Source of the DNA: Burkholderia sp. WP9
Lineage (GTDB): Bacteria > Pseudomonadota > Gammaproteobacteria > Burkholderiales > Burkholderiaceae
Assembly: GCF_900104795.1 (NCBI RefSeq)
Contig: NZ_FNTG01000002.1
Location: 1,736,001 to 1,800,000 of the forward strand
Direction of reading: 5' to 3'
DNA: 64,000 nucleotides
This document shows, piece after piece, positions 33,492-42,949 of the stretch. Position 1 is the first letter of the stretch, and every line of letters starts with the position of its first letter. The translations under genes were made by a program, and so were the position numbers. The notes beneath the pieces were generated by a model. It was given only the letters and a program-made list of their open reading frames with translations. It had not been told where the DNA came from and did not search any database.

Positions 33492-36128
33492 TCAAGGTTC
33501 GCCTTTCCCGGTTGGCGTCCCATCCACGCAGTGCCCTTCCACAGACATGTAGACCGCCCCCGCGTTACGCGTCTGCGCCGGCAGCACATAGTCAATGTGG
33601 CATTGCTCGGAGGCCGTCGCACCCCATTTCACGAACAGCGAGCCTTTGTCTTCGATCCCGCGCGCGAAAATCCGGCTGTCCTGCGCAACGACGCCTACCG
33701 TGCGTCCACTTGCATCGACGACATCCGCGCCGAACGGCAACGCCTTGTCGCCGAGTTGCGGCGCGCGAATCAGCGCGGCGCGTCCGGTCACCGTCTTGTA
33801 CCTGATCATCACCACTGAGCCCAGCCGCGGCACCGCCTGCTCCGACGTCGATTCAAACTCGACATCGGTCGAGGTGCCCTTCGGATCGATATCCACCGTG
33901 TTCATGCCATACGGCGTCAAATACGGGACCACCGCAAAGCCGCCTCCGTTGAGCTTGACGCCGGGTGAACTGGTGACGCTCGCGCCTGCGGCGCCCGGCG
34001 CTTCAATAACGCCGAACGTGTCGCCCACCGTCTGCGAGAAGGTGACGCCGCCCGGATGCGCGACGATCGACCCGCTCACCCCTGCCGACACCTGGCGCGA
34101 TCCGGTTCCCCCGCTCGCCGATCCCGCCAACTGCGCGTACGGTGCGCGATAGGTACCGCTCGCGCCCGCGCTCGCCGTGCTGGCGCCGGAGCCGCCGCCG
34201 TACGTCCCATACGCGTTGTAGGAGTACTGGTTACGCTCGCCCAACGAACCACTCACGTTGGCCTGCAAACTGGTGTTGCCGCCGGAACTGCTGAGGTTCG
34301 TCGACATGAGCGGCGAATGCGGATCATGGCCGAGCGGCAACGTGGTGCTCAGCATGATCTGGTCCGACATCGATCCGTTCGAGCTGCGCGTGCGCCCTGC
34401 GCTGATGCTGTACGTACCGTACCTGAAACGATTGGTGTAGCCGGCCTGATAGAACAGATCGCTGCCGCTGCGATTCCAGTATTGCTGTGCGGAAGCGTTC
34501 AAATAGACCGTGCCGTATTCCTTGAAATTCTGATTGAGCGTGGCCTGAAAACGATTGCGCTGGCGATACACCGAATTCGGATCGCCGCCGCGCATTGCGA
34601 GGTCACGCGCGGACGCGGCATCCCACAAGTTCATGTACCCGGCCGTCGAATAGCGATACGCCGCGATCGCAATGTTGGTGTTGGTCGGATTGATGAACTT
34701 GCTATAACCAACGCGCAAGCTCGTGCCACGCGAGGTGGCCTGATTCGGAATCTGCGTCTCGGCGGCCGTCACGTCGACGGAGAAAGCACCCAGCTGCGTG
34801 TTCAGTGCGGTGCCCAGGTCGGCGGCCAGATAGCCGTCCGCAGCGACACCGCCGCCATAGAGCGTGATCAGATTGGTCAGCCCGCGCTGCAATGTGACCT
34901 GCGCGAAAATCGGGTTGGTTTCGAGCGTGGCGTTACGAAGTTCACCGGCAGTGACCGAAAACCGTGTGGTGCCGGGCCGCAACGACTGGGCGACCGAGGC
35001 GTAAGGCACGGTAAAGCTTTTCGTGCGGCCATTGGCTTCGGTGACGGTGACATCCAGGTTGCCGCCATAGCCGGTCGCGTACAGGTCACTGATTTCGAAC
35101 GGGCCCGGCGACACGGTGGTTTCATCAATCACCTGCCCGTTCTGCCGAACCGTCACGCGCGCATTCGATTCAGCCGTGCCACGCACGACCGGCGCATAGC
35201 CGCGCAGGGATTCTGGCAGCATGCGGTCGTCGGTGGCGATCTGCGCGCCGCGAAATGGCACGCTGTCGAACACATCGCCGGTCGTGTAGCCGTCGCCGAC
35301 CGTCAACTGCGACTTCATCGCGGTGATATCGCGCTGAAGGTAGGTCGCAATGTTGTCGAACTGCGTGGCGGCACCGGCTTGCTGGGTCACCGAGGACTGA
35401 TGGCGGAAGTGCCACGCGCCGATGTTCACGCCGGCATTCAAACCGACATAGCTTTGAGTCGATTCAACAGCCGATCCAGCGCTGTGGTACGCGTTCGCGT
35501 TGTAGCTCAAGAAACCTGCGTTGACTCCGTTCTGCCACATCTCGGGCGGCACGTAACCGCGCGCGGTGTTTCGCATGAACTTTTGCGGCACGCTGAGGCT
35601 GATCTTCTGTTCCGCGAAATCGAAGTCAACGGTCGCGTCGGGCACGGCCGCCGCGAGGTCGACGCATTCGCCGGTAACGTCGGTGTCGGCCGCCGGTTCC
35701 GCCTTCACCTTCGCCTCGCTGCTCGCCGCGACCTTGGCGAAGTCGACGCCAAGCTTCTCCAGCATTTGCCGGCTAAGGCAAGGACGCGCCGCAGTCGTTC
35801 CGCTCGCGGCGACAAACCGCACGTCATGACGCGCGACACGAATGCCGTTGAGGTACACATCGACGGAATAAATGCCTTCAGATACCGGGTTGCCACGCGC
35901 GAAGCGCGAGACGTCCACCGTCGCATTCGGATCGACGCGCAGAAATGTCGTATCGAACTCCACGGCTGCGCCCGCTTGAGCGGGTTCGGACGCCTGTGCG
36001 CCTGTCGGCTGAACGCCGCCCAGCACCGCGAATGCCAACGTGACAACGGCGGCGACCGGGTTGAGACTGAACACACCCGCGCGTTCAGTGCCACGAGCGG
36101 CCGACCTGCGACAGCGTAGGTCCTTCAT
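33492..36128 (-). CDS. Fimbrial outer-membrane usher (FimD/PapC family)
   Basis: An 878-residue usher. The N terminus is a long signal-like segment with SLNPVAAVVTLAFAVLGGVQP. The periplasmic N-domain begins AVEFDTTFLRVDPNATVDVSRFARGN. The beta barrel and plug follow (SLRGYAPVVRGTAESNARVTVRQNG and LPPGPFEISDLY-like region), then two C-terminal domains with a Cys pair (EQCHIDYVLP ... EGHCVDG). It secretes and assembles chaperone-bound pilins. ATG 36128 or 36170 are both possible. It is in the order subunits, chaperone, usher on the minus strand. Confidence 0.94.
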   Translation of the reverse strand: MKDLRCRRSAARGTERAGVFSLNPVAAVVTLAFAVLGGVQPTGAQASEPAQAGAAVEFDTTFLRVDPNATVDVSRFARGNPVSEGIYSVDVYLNGIRVARHDVRFVAASGTTAARPCLSRQMLEKLGVDFAKVAASSEAKVKAEPAADTDVTGECVDLAAAVPDATVDFDFAEQKISLSVPQKFMRNTARGYVPPEMWQNGVNAGFLSYNANAYHSAGSAVESTQSYVGLNAGVNIGAWHFRHQSSVTQQAGAATQFDNIATYLQRDITAMKSQLTVGDGYTTGDVFDSVPFRGAQIATDDRMLPESLRGYAPVVRGTAESNARVTVRQNGQVIDETTVSPGPFEISDLYATGYGGNLDVTVTEANGRTKSFTVPYASVAQSLRPGTTRFSVTAGELRNATLETNPIFAQVTLQRGLTNLITLYGGGVAADGYLAADLGTALNTQLGAFSVDVTAAETQIPNQATSRGTSLRVGYSKFINPTNTNIAIAAYRYSTAGYMNLWDAASARDLAMRGGDPNSVYRQRNRFQATLNQNFKEYGTVYLNASAQQYWNRSGSDLFYQAGYTNRFRYGTYSISAGRTRSSNGSMSDQIMLSTTLPLGHDPHSPLMSTNLSSSGGNTSLQANVSGSLGERNQYSYNAYGTYGGGSGASTASAGASGTYRAPYAQLAGSASGGTGSRQVSAGVSGSIVAHPGGVTFSQTVGDTFGVIEAPGAAGASVTSSPGVKLNGGGFAVVPYLTPYGMNTVDIDPKGTSTDVEFESTSEQAVPRLGSVVMIRYKTVTGRAALIRAPQLGDKALPFGADVVDASGRTVGVVAQDSRIFARGIEDKGSLFVKWGATASEQCHIDYVLPAQTRNAGAVYMSVEGHCVDGTPTGKGEP

Positions 36129-36259
36129 GATGTGATCGGAATTGAATGTCCCGCCGCAGGCGTGCGTCATCCATGCGTTGCCGGCGCAACGCGCGCCGTG
36201 CAGGAGAAAGGGTTGGCCAAAGGCGGCACGCTGCCGCCCCCCGGCCGGGCTGTGGCGGT

Positions 36260-37003
36260 CTAGTCGCCGAGCGCCGCGTCGCCGGTGATCGGGCCGCCGT
36301 AGTCGCTGATCGCGATGTAGTGCACCTTGGCGCCCGCGGCGACACCATTCATCTTCGCGATCGGCAGGACCGCTGAGGTGCGCGGTGCAACCATGCCGCC
36401 TTGCTCGTTCCTGAAGGTGTGGCCATTGCTCTCGACGTCGATCTCACTGAACGAGACGTGGTAAGGCGTCGGATTCGAGACGTTGAGCGCCTGCCCTTTG
36501 CCATCCGCCGACGCCGCGATGCTCCATCGCAGTTGCGCGGCCGCATCTTCAGGTTTGCCGGGTAGCTTGTCCGGCCGCGCGAAAACCTTGATGCGGGTGC
36601 GATACGCGAGGCTCAAAGTATTGGCGTCCGAAGCAGCACTTGCCTTTGGTGGGATGTCCAGCACATTGAGCCAATAGACCGACTCGCGGTCCTGAGGTAA
36701 TGATTCGCCCGTGTACATCACGCGTAACGTCTGCGCCTTTTTCGCGTCCATGCGGAAAATCGGCGGCGTAATCACGAACGGCACTTTGATTTCGCCGGGT
36801 TTGGCATCGGCATTGCCGTCGTCGATCCAGACCTGCACGAGGGAGGGTTTGTGGCTGTCGTTATCCAGTTTGACCGAGACTTCACGCTGCTCGAGTGGAT
36901 ACACCACACGCGTACCGCCAATAGTCACGCTGGCCTGTGTGCTGCCGGCCAATAGCGCACAGGCAAAGCCGATTACTATCGGCATATTTTTGAGCAGCTT
37001 CAT
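36260..37003 (-). CDS. Fimbrial periplasmic chaperone (PapD family)
   Basis: A 247-residue chaperone. The signal peptide ends after ALLAGSTQAS. The mature protein begins VTIGGTRVVYPLEQREVSVKLDN, followed by VQVWIDDGNAD, PPIFRMDAKKAQTLRVMY and the conserved LAYRTRIKVFARP, which includes the Arg and Lys that anchor pilin C termini. It folds and caps pilin subunits in the periplasm before passing them to the usher. GAAAGA lies before the ATG. The gene lies 74 bases downstream of a major subunit and 131 bases upstream of the usher. Confidence 0.94.
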   Translation of the reverse strand: MKLLKNMPIVIGFACALLAGSTQASVTIGGTRVVYPLEQREVSVKLDNDSHKPSLVQVWIDDGNADAKPGEIKVPFVITPPIFRMDAKKAQTLRVMYTGESLPQDRESVYWLNVLDIPPKASAASDANTLSLAYRTRIKVFARPDKLPGKPEDAAAQLRWSIAASADGKGQALNVSNPTPYHVSFSEIDVESNGHTFRNEQGGMVAPRTSAVLPIAKMNGVAAGAKVHYIAISDYGGPITGDAALGD

Positions 37004-37077
37004 TACAGTCTGTCTTTCAATAATCCAGAGGAAGGTCGCAAAAAGGCGCCCGCCCGGCGAGCGCTTCGGACCTTCGC

Positions 37078-37635
37078 TTACTGGTATTCCATCGAGTATT
37101 GAACCGACGAGGTGACCGTACCGGGAGCCGCAACGCCTGTCGCGTAGTACTGCGCGAAATACTGCAGGGTTGCCGCGCCGCCCGTGATGGTTGCCCCGTC
37201 CGTGGAGACATCGTTGTTCGCGCCCGTCGTGACGTTGATCGGTTGCATCTGCGCGTTAAGGAGACGAACCTCCACGTTTTGCGCGGTGCCGCTGTTCGAC
37301 AGATAGCCATTCGTCTGGTCGACCGTCGGGCCGTTCTCGAAACGCGCAACTGCTTTGGTGGCCGTGCCGCTGCAGCCGCTCAGTTTCAGTTGCAGATCTG
37401 CAGGGTTCGACGTACCGGCCACTTCGCCTGACGACGAAAGCGAACCGGTCGGGACCGGCGCCAGCGTGACTGCCTTGTCGGCCGGGGTGCCGCTTGCGCT
37501 GCCGTTGATCGAACACGTGCTATCGGTCACGGTGCCGGAGATGGAGATCGTGCCATCCGCCGCATGGGCGCCAAGGGGTACTAGACCAAACAGAGTGCCG
37601 GCGGCGATCGCGATTGCGGGGAGGGATAACTTCAT
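37078..37635 (-). CDS. Major fimbrial subunit (second copy)
   Basis: A 185-residue type 1 pilin. A signal peptide of about 25 residues ends GAHAAD. The mature chain begins DGTISISGTVTDSTCSINGS, carries two Cys (TCS and GCS), and ends TSSVQYSMEYQ, the strand that pairs with the chaperone. It is clearly a paralogue of the gene at 37913: the signal, the first 30 mature residues and the segment VEVRLLNAQMQPINV are nearly the same. A perfect hairpin with a T run lies 37-71 bases upstream of the start, so its expression may be attenuated. Confidence 0.93.
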   Translation of the reverse strand: MKLSLPAIAIAAGTLFGLVPLGAHAADGTISISGTVTDSTCSINGSASGTPADKAVTLAPVPTGSLSSSGEVAGTSNPADLQLKLSGCSGTATKAVARFENGPTVDQTNGYLSNSGTAQNVEVRLLNAQMQPINVTTGANNDVSTDGATITGGAATLQYFAQYYATGVAAPGTVTSSVQYSMEYQ

Positions 37636-37671
37636 AACGTTCAGTCCAATAAACTAAGAAAAGCCGATCAA

Positions 37672-37706
37672 ATCAAAAAGCGATCCTTGTATTGCTCAAG
37701 GATCGC
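37672..37706 (-). terminator. Terminator or attenuator between the two fimbrial subunit genes
   Basis: GCGATCCTTG and CAAGGATCGC pair perfectly (10 bp, loop AGCAATA on the minus strand) and are followed by TTTTT. It lies 207 bases past the first subunit gene and 37 bases before the second subunit start, inside the second gene's probable leader. Confidence 0.8.
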
Positions 37707-37822
37707 CCCATGCGTCAAGCATGCCAATCATTCAGTTCAGGAATACGATAGTTCCTGCTCTAAACGCCTGACCTATCCTTCCGAGATAGGAGAATGCGAT
37801 GTTAAGTTGTCCAACATCAAAA

Positions 37823-37880
37823 TTACATGAGACAAATCGCCTCTTTCCGTGATTTCAGTCAATGGATTGATTGAATCAAT
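37823..37880 (-). promoter_or_regulatory. Duplicated leader element upstream of the second subunit gene
   Basis: TTACATGAGACAAATCGCC...TTTCC...GATTTC (37823-37857) matches a segment upstream of the first subunit gene (38643-38678) at most positions. It lies 188 bases above the ATG at 37635. Adjacent ATTGATT-G-AATCAAT (37866-37880) is a perfect 15-base dyad. A regulatory role is inferred. Confidence 0.55.
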
Positions 37881-37912
37881 GCACGCCGGTAAGGAGCGTC
37901 TCTATCTGCAAT

Positions 37913-38473
37913 TTACTGATATTGCATCGTGTATTGAACCGACGTGTAGACCGTACCCGCCTGGGCTGCATCGAGCGCGTAATACTGTGCGAAATACTGC
38001 AACGTTGCCGCGCCGCCGGTGATAGCCACCCCGCTCGTACTGATATCGTTGTTCCTGCCCGTCAGCACATTGATCGGCTGCATTTGCGCGTTGAGCAGTT
38101 GAACTTCCACGTTTTTCGCGGTGCCGCCCTGGTTCGCCAGAAGGCCCGTTGACTGGTCGACTGTCTGGCCGTTTTCGAAGTTGGCAATCGCCTTGGTAGC
38201 CGCGCCAGTGCAACCCGTCAAAACGAATCTCAGATCTGCCGCGTTCGACGTACCAGCCACGGCACCTGATGTCGTAAGCGCACTGGCCGGAACCGATGGC
38301 AGCGTGACTAACAGGTTGGCGGGCGTGCCACTCGCCGAGCCGTTGATCGAGCAAGTGGTGTCTGTCACAGTGCCACTGATGGTGATCGTACCGTCCGCCG
38401 CATTGGCGCCAGCCGGCGCGAGACTCAACACACCGCCAGTAGCGATCACGAATGCGGAGATCATCGATTTCAT
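37913..38473 (-). CDS. Major fimbrial subunit (first copy)
   Basis: A 186-residue type 1 pilin and first gene of the fimbrial locus. The signal peptide (SAFVIATGGVLSLAPAGANA) is followed by ADGTITISGTVTDTTCSING, the two pilin Cys and a C-terminal YTSVQYTMQYQ. AGGA lies before the ATG. It is the paralogue of the gene at 37078. Its own stretch of upstream DNA and a terminator before the second copy suggest it can be made as a single message. Confidence 0.93.
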   Translation of the reverse strand: MKSMISAFVIATGGVLSLAPAGANAADGTITISGTVTDTTCSINGSASGTPANLLVTLPSVPASALTTSGAVAGTSNAADLRFVLTGCTGAATKAIANFENGQTVDQSTGLLANQGGTAKNVEVQLLNAQMQPINVLTGRNNDISTSGVAITGGAATLQYFAQYYALDAAQAGTVYTSVQYTMQYQ

Positions 38474-38835
38474 TGCTTGTATTCCTAAAGATTAGACAGA
38501 AAACTCAACGGCAGTCGCGGAGATACGTCGTACCGTTGCCCACCTTGATCACGCTGATTTCGCAAGGCATACAGGCAAAATAAATGCCGAATAACTTGAT
38601 TTCGCGCAAAAAAAGTCAATCGTAAGTTTTACTGGATAAGAAATACATGAGGCAAATTGCCTTTCCTGAGATTTCGACGGGGATATCCGGCACCAAGTGG
38701 CTGGCTGTGTGTCCGGCAGAGTGATGCATCAATGCACGAAGAATCGGTCAAACTGGCTCTTCGTGAATAGGCTGGACGCGGCAATACGCCACGCAAAATT
38801 TGTGTCGGCCAGCAAGCTGATCAGCCTGTCCAAAT
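38474..38835. other. Promoter region of the fimbrial locus
   Basis: The 362-base region is clearly richer in A and T than its surroundings. On the minus strand TTGACT followed 17 bases later by AGTTAT (about 38597-38625) is a possible promoter. The leader element at 38643-38678 is described separately. No gene was seen. Confidence 0.5.
38643..38678 (-). promoter_or_regulatory. Leader element upstream of the first subunit gene
   Basis: ATACATGAGGCAAATTGCC followed by TTTCCTGAGATTTC. It contains the odd-centred dyad GGCAA-A-TTGCC. A close copy lies upstream of the second subunit gene. It begins 170 bases above the ATG at 38473. Confidence 0.55.
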
Positions 38836-38875
38836 AAAAACCCGCCGCATCGTTGCCAATGCGGCGGGTTATTTT
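38836..38875. terminator. Terminator after the MFS transporter gene
   Basis: AACCCGCCGCAT and ATGCGGCGGGTT form a perfect 12-bp stem, loop CGTTGCCA, with an A run on one side and ATTTTC on the other. It lies 17 bases past the stop of the transporter gene on the minus strand. Confidence 0.88.
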
Positions 38876-38891
38876 CTAGCAGAGAAAAGCG

Positions 38892-40274
38892 CTACGCGCC
38901 GCTCGCCTCGTTCAACGTCAAATGCTTCGTCTCGGGCGCCCACGCAATCGACACCACCATCCCGATCAGCAATACTGCGGCAAGCACCATCATCGTGATA
39001 TGGAAACCCAGATGCACGATGCCGAGCGGCAGCAAAAACGTGCCGACCGCCGAGCCAAGACGGCTGCACGCAATCGCGAGACCAACGCCGCAAGCACGCA
39101 CCTCAGTGGGAAAACACTCCGGCGGAAACACGCCAACCAGATTGGAAAACGCCGACATGGTCAGCGTGAAAATCGCGAATGCGACAATCATCCCCAATGC
39201 CGCCGACTCCGGCAGCACACTCAATGCGATCAGCGAAACACACGTCACCGCGAACGAACCGATCAGGAAGACACGACGCGGCAGCTTGATCGTCAGCCAG
39301 ATACCAATCAGCGCGCCGAGCACGAGAAACCCATTGAGCAGAAAATCCGCGCTGGAATCGTTGTTCAAATGAATCGCTTTCAGAATGGTCGGCAGAAATG
39401 TATAGACCGCGAAATACGGAATGACGAGACACACAAAGAACGCGCAATTGAAAATCGTGCGTCGAATCAGATCCGGTTTGAACAAACGCATAAAGCCGCC
39501 CGCCGTTTGCGCGTGTTCATCATGACCGCCGTCGAGGGTCACGTTCGCGCCAAAATGCTTGAGCATGACCGATTTGGCCTCCGCGACCCGGCCTTTGCCA
39601 TGCAACCAGCGCGGCGACTCCGGCGTGCCTACGCGCAACACGAGCACGACCAACGCCGGCACGCCCGCCGACGCAAGCAACCAGCGCCATGCATCCGGCG
39701 AAGCATCGGCGTAATGCATGCCCAGCACGTTCGCCGCCACGTAACCGATCGTCCACACCACGCTGAACGACCCGAGCAACGTGCCACGGTGCTTGCGCGG
39801 CGAGAATTCCGCGAGAATGGCGTGCCCCACCGCGAAATCGCCGCCCATGCCGAAACCGATCACCACCCGCAGCAGACACAATTCGAGCGGTGAGCGCACA
39901 TAGAACTGCGCAAACGCGGCTGCGGTAATGATCAGAAAGCTCAGCAGAAAAATCTTTTGTCGTCCCAGGCGATCGGACAACCAGCCGAAAACCAGACTGC
40001 CGAAGAAAATGCCCATCAACGCGGAACTGCCGATCATGCCCATCCAGAAAGCGTCGAGCGGCATCTGCCGATTCATCGACGCGAGCGCATAACCGATCGT
40101 GCCGAGCGCGAAGCCTTCGGTAAAGTGCGCGCCGAACGTCAGGCCGGCGATCTTGACGTGAAAGGCATTGAGCGGAACATCGTCGAGAGGAATGGGGCGG
40201 TGCGCGGGTGCTGCCGCCGCCGGCAAAGTGGGGGCGAGGCCGAGAGTGGCTGCCTGCATGTCCTGATTGCTCAC
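38892..40274 (-). CDS. Major facilitator superfamily transporter
   Basis: A 460-residue inner-membrane transporter with 12 predicted spans. The loop motif GWLSDRLGRQKIF between helices 2 and 3 is the sugar/acid transporter signature, and PESPRWL and the second-half RRVFLIG segment support the metabolite:H+ symporter group. The GTG at 40274 has AAGGAGACAGC immediately upstream, much better than any ATG nearby. It is the last gene of the row fae, aldo-keto reductase, aldehyde dehydrogenase, transporter, separated by 118 bases from the dehydrogenase. Substrate unknown; an aromatic or organic acid is plausible. Confidence 0.9.
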   Translation of the reverse strand: MSNQDMQAATLGLAPTLPAAAAPAHRPIPLDDVPLNAFHVKIAGLTFGAHFTEGFALGTIGYALASMNRQMPLDAFWMGMIGSSALMGIFFGSLVFGWLSDRLGRQKIFLLSFLIITAAAFAQFYVRSPLELCLLRVVIGFGMGGDFAVGHAILAEFSPRKHRGTLLGSFSVVWTIGYVAANVLGMHYADASPDAWRWLLASAGVPALVVLVLRVGTPESPRWLHGKGRVAEAKSVMLKHFGANVTLDGGHDEHAQTAGGFMRLFKPDLIRRTIFNCAFFVCLVIPYFAVYTFLPTILKAIHLNNDSSADFLLNGFLVLGALIGIWLTIKLPRRVFLIGSFAVTCVSLIALSVLPESAALGMIVAFAIFTLTMSAFSNLVGVFPPECFPTEVRACGVGLAIACSRLGSAVGTFLLPLGIVHLGFHITMMVLAAVLLIGMVVSIAWAPETKHLTLNEASGA

Positions 40275-40392
40275 GCTGTCTCCTTCGTTGGTATGAGTCG
40301 TCGGGCGTGGCTGGCGTGCTACCGGTCGCCCGATTGCGTGGTCCGCCAGTGCGGCATGCGTGTGCATGCCGCCGCGGCCCGCGGTCTGAAGA

Positions 40393-41832
40393 TCAGCGCC
40401 CGAGGCCGCCCATCATCATGTATTTCAGTTCCGTGTATTCATCGAGCCCGTACTTCGAGCCTTCGCGACCGAGCCCTGACTGCTTGACGCCGCCGAACGG
40501 CGCGACTTCCGTGGATAGAATTCCTTCGTTGATGCCGACCATGCCGCTCTCCAGCGCTTCGCCGACGCGCCAGGCGCGGGCCAGGTCGCGTGTATAGAAA
40601 TACGCCGACAAGCCGAACGGCGTGTCGTTAGCCGCGGCAATCGCTTCCTCTTCGGTCTTGAAACGAAAGCATGCGGCCACCGGGCCGAAGGTTTCTTCCC
40701 CAGCGATCAGCATCGAACTGGAGGCGTCGGCAAGAACGGTCGGCTCATAGAACGTGCCGCCTAGCGCATGCGGTTTGCCGCCCGTCAAAATCTTCGCGCC
40801 CTTTTGCAATGCGTCGGCAACGTGCGTTTCGACCTTCTTCAGCGCCGCCTGATTGATCAGCGGACCTTGTTCGACCTCGCCTTGCAACGCGTTGCCTACG
40901 CGCATCTTGCACACGGCTTGCGTCAGCGCCGACGTGAATGCTTCGTAGATGCCGTCCTGCACGTAGAAGCGATTCACGCACACACATGTCTGCCCGGTGT
41001 TGCGGAATTTCGAAGCCATCGCGCCCTGCACGGCGGCGTCGAGATCCGCGTCGTCGAATACGATGAAGGGTGCGTTGCCGCCGAGTTCGAGCGAGAGCTT
41101 TTTCAACGTGTCCGCCGATTGCTTCGCCAGCAGCTTGCCGACGCGCGTCGAGCCGGTGAACGACAGCTTGCGCACCACGTCGGATTCGGTGAGCACGCTG
41201 CCGATCGCGACGGCATCGCCGGAGACGATGTTGAACACGCCCGGCGGAATGCCCGCCTTCTCCGCGAGCACCGCCAGAGCGAACGCGGATAACGGCGTTT
41301 CCTCCGATGGCTTGAGCACCATCGTGCAGCCGGCCGCAAGCGCGGGACCGGCCTTGCGCGTAATCATGGCGAGCGGAAAATTCCACGGCGTAATCGCCGC
41401 CACCACGCCCACCGGTTCGCGCGTCACAATGATCTTCGCGTTCGGATTGGGGCTCGGGATTACGTCGCCATACGCGCGCTTCGCTTCCTCCGCGAACCAT
41501 TCGAAGAAGCTGGCCGCATAGCCGACTTCGCCGCGGGCTTCGGCAAGCGGCTTGCCTTGTTCGAGCGTCAGCAGTTCTGCAAGCGCGTCGCGATTCTCGA
41601 GCATCAACTCGCCCCAGCGTTTGACGCGCACGCTGCGCTCTTTTGCGGTCAGCGAACGCCATGCGGGAAACGCGCGCTCGGCAGCCGCGATGGCTTGCGC
41701 GGTTTCCGCCACGCCACCTTTGGCCACTTGCGCAACCACCTCGCCGGTTGCGGGATTCAATACGGCGTATGTGCCGGCGCTTTCGTACCACTCGCCGCCG
41801 ATGTAATGCGCTGTGCGGAGAAATTCGTTCAT
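40393..41832 (-). CDS. NAD(P)-dependent aldehyde dehydrogenase (succinate-semialdehyde dehydrogenase-like)
   Basis: A 479-residue aldehyde dehydrogenase of the GabD length. ITPWNFPLAMITRKAGPALA is the cofactor motif, LSLELGGNAPFIVFDDAD carries the catalytic Glu and FRNTGQTCVCVNRFYV the catalytic Cys. The C-terminal ending SGLGREGSKYGLDEYTELKY is typical of GabD-like enzymes. It oxidises an aldehyde to an acid. Its ATG overlaps the stop of the aldo-keto reductase gene (ATGA), so the two are coupled. The in-operon substrate may be different from succinate semialdehyde. Confidence 0.92.
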   Translation of the reverse strand: MNEFLRTAHYIGGEWYESAGTYAVLNPATGEVVAQVAKGGVAETAQAIAAAERAFPAWRSLTAKERSVRVKRWGELMLENRDALAELLTLEQGKPLAEARGEVGYAASFFEWFAEEAKRAYGDVIPSPNPNAKIIVTREPVGVVAAITPWNFPLAMITRKAGPALAAGCTMVLKPSEETPLSAFALAVLAEKAGIPPGVFNIVSGDAVAIGSVLTESDVVRKLSFTGSTRVGKLLAKQSADTLKKLSLELGGNAPFIVFDDADLDAAVQGAMASKFRNTGQTCVCVNRFYVQDGIYEAFTSALTQAVCKMRVGNALQGEVEQGPLINQAALKKVETHVADALQKGAKILTGGKPHALGGTFYEPTVLADASSSMLIAGEETFGPVAACFRFKTEEEAIAAANDTPFGLSAYFYTRDLARAWRVGEALESGMVGINEGILSTEVAPFGGVKQSGLGREGSKYGLDEYTELKYMMMGGLGR

Positions 41833-42866
41833 GCCGCCTTCTCCAGCGTTTCGACGAACACACCTTGTGCGAGCCGCGGTTCGCGGGCAACACGCTTGCC
41901 GGCGGTGTAATCGTTGATCAGATCGCACGGCGTGTAGTTGCGTTCGAGTTCGAACAGTTCGTCCGCCGAGAGCGTCGTGCCGAGCGCCGCGAGCGCGCTA
42001 TCGAACTGCGCCGGCGTATCCGCGCCGACCAGCATGCTTGCGACGCCGCCATGGTTCAGCACCCACGCCTGCGCGATTTGCGCGGCCGACACCCCGCGCC
42101 GTGCGGCCACGCGCGCCACCGAAGCGGCAATCTCACGCGAAGCCACATCGCCATACATTTGCGCGGTGAAGAAGTCGGTCTGATTGCGCGTCGAACCCGG
42201 ATCGCACGTCAGCACCCCACGCGCCAGCGGACTGAACACCGAGACGCCGACGCCCTGATCCTGGCAATATGGAATCATTTCGCGCTCTTCCTCGCGGTAC
42301 GCCAGGTTCAACTGCAACTGCATGTTGATCGGCTTGTGCCAGCCGTTGCGCTCGCAGACCTGCATGATCTTCGCGAACTGCCACGTGTACATGGTCGATA
42401 CGCCAATGTAGCGGGCCTTGCCGGCGCGGACGATATCGTTGAGCGCACCCATGGTTTCCTCGACCGGCGTATTCACGTCGAAGAAATGCAGCATGTAGAT
42501 GTCGACGTAATCCATGCCGAGACGCGTGAGCGAGGCGTCGATGCCATCCATGATGTGCTTGCGCGAATGGCCGCCGGCGTTCTGATACGCCCCCATGTCG
42601 TAACCGACCTTGGTCGTCACGACGATTTCCTCGCGGCGCGCAATACGCTTCAGAATGCGCCCCACCACTTCTTCGCCCACGCCGGTCGAATAGAAGTCGG
42701 CGAGGTCGATGAAATTGACGCCCGCTTCCAGCGCATGACGGACAATCGGCTCGCTTTGCGCTTCATCGAAAATCCACGGCTTCCATTGCGGCGTGCCCAT
42801 ATTCATCGTGCCGAGGCACAGACGCGAAACCTTCAGGCCGGATTGGCCGAGGCGAATGTATTCCAT
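41829..42866 (-). CDS. Aldo-keto reductase
   Basis: A 345-residue aldo-keto reductase. Asp and Tyr are in INFIDLADFYSTG-like FIDLADFYS, Lys in TTKVGYD and His in YMLHFFD. The beginning MEYIRLGQSGLKVSRLCLGTMNMG is common in bacterial enzymes that reduce small aldehydes and glyceraldehyde-type compounds. AAGGAGACAAGCACA before the ATG is a strong ribosome-binding site. It overlaps the following aldehyde dehydrogenase by four bases and is 83 bases from the fae gene upstream. Confidence 0.92.
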   Translation of the reverse strand: MEYIRLGQSGLKVSRLCLGTMNMGTPQWKPWIFDEAQSEPIVRHALEAGVNFIDLADFYSTGVGEEVVGRILKRIARREEIVVTTKVGYDMGAYQNAGGHSRKHIMDGIDASLTRLGMDYVDIYMLHFFDVNTPVEETMGALNDIVRAGKARYIGVSTMYTWQFAKIMQVCERNGWHKPINMQLQLNLAYREEEREMIPYCQDQGVGVSVFSPLARGVLTCDPGSTRNQTDFFTAQMYGDVASREIAASVARVAARRGVSAAQIAQAWVLNHGGVASMLVGADTPAQFDSALAALGTTLSADELFELERNYTPCDLINDYTAGKRVAREPRLAQGVFVETLEKAA

Positions 42867-42949
42867 TGTGCTTGTCTCCTTCCTGGTCGCATCCAGCGGC
42901 GCGGACCGTGAGTGGCGCATCCGCGCTCACCGAACCGCCCGCCATGCGA

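Noticed and set aside
34715..34728. GCAAGCTCGTGCCA, a reversed sigma-54-like element in the usher gene
   Set aside because: Spacing between the two halves is one base short of GG-N10-GC, and it is inside the usher coding sequence with no gene positioned to use it.
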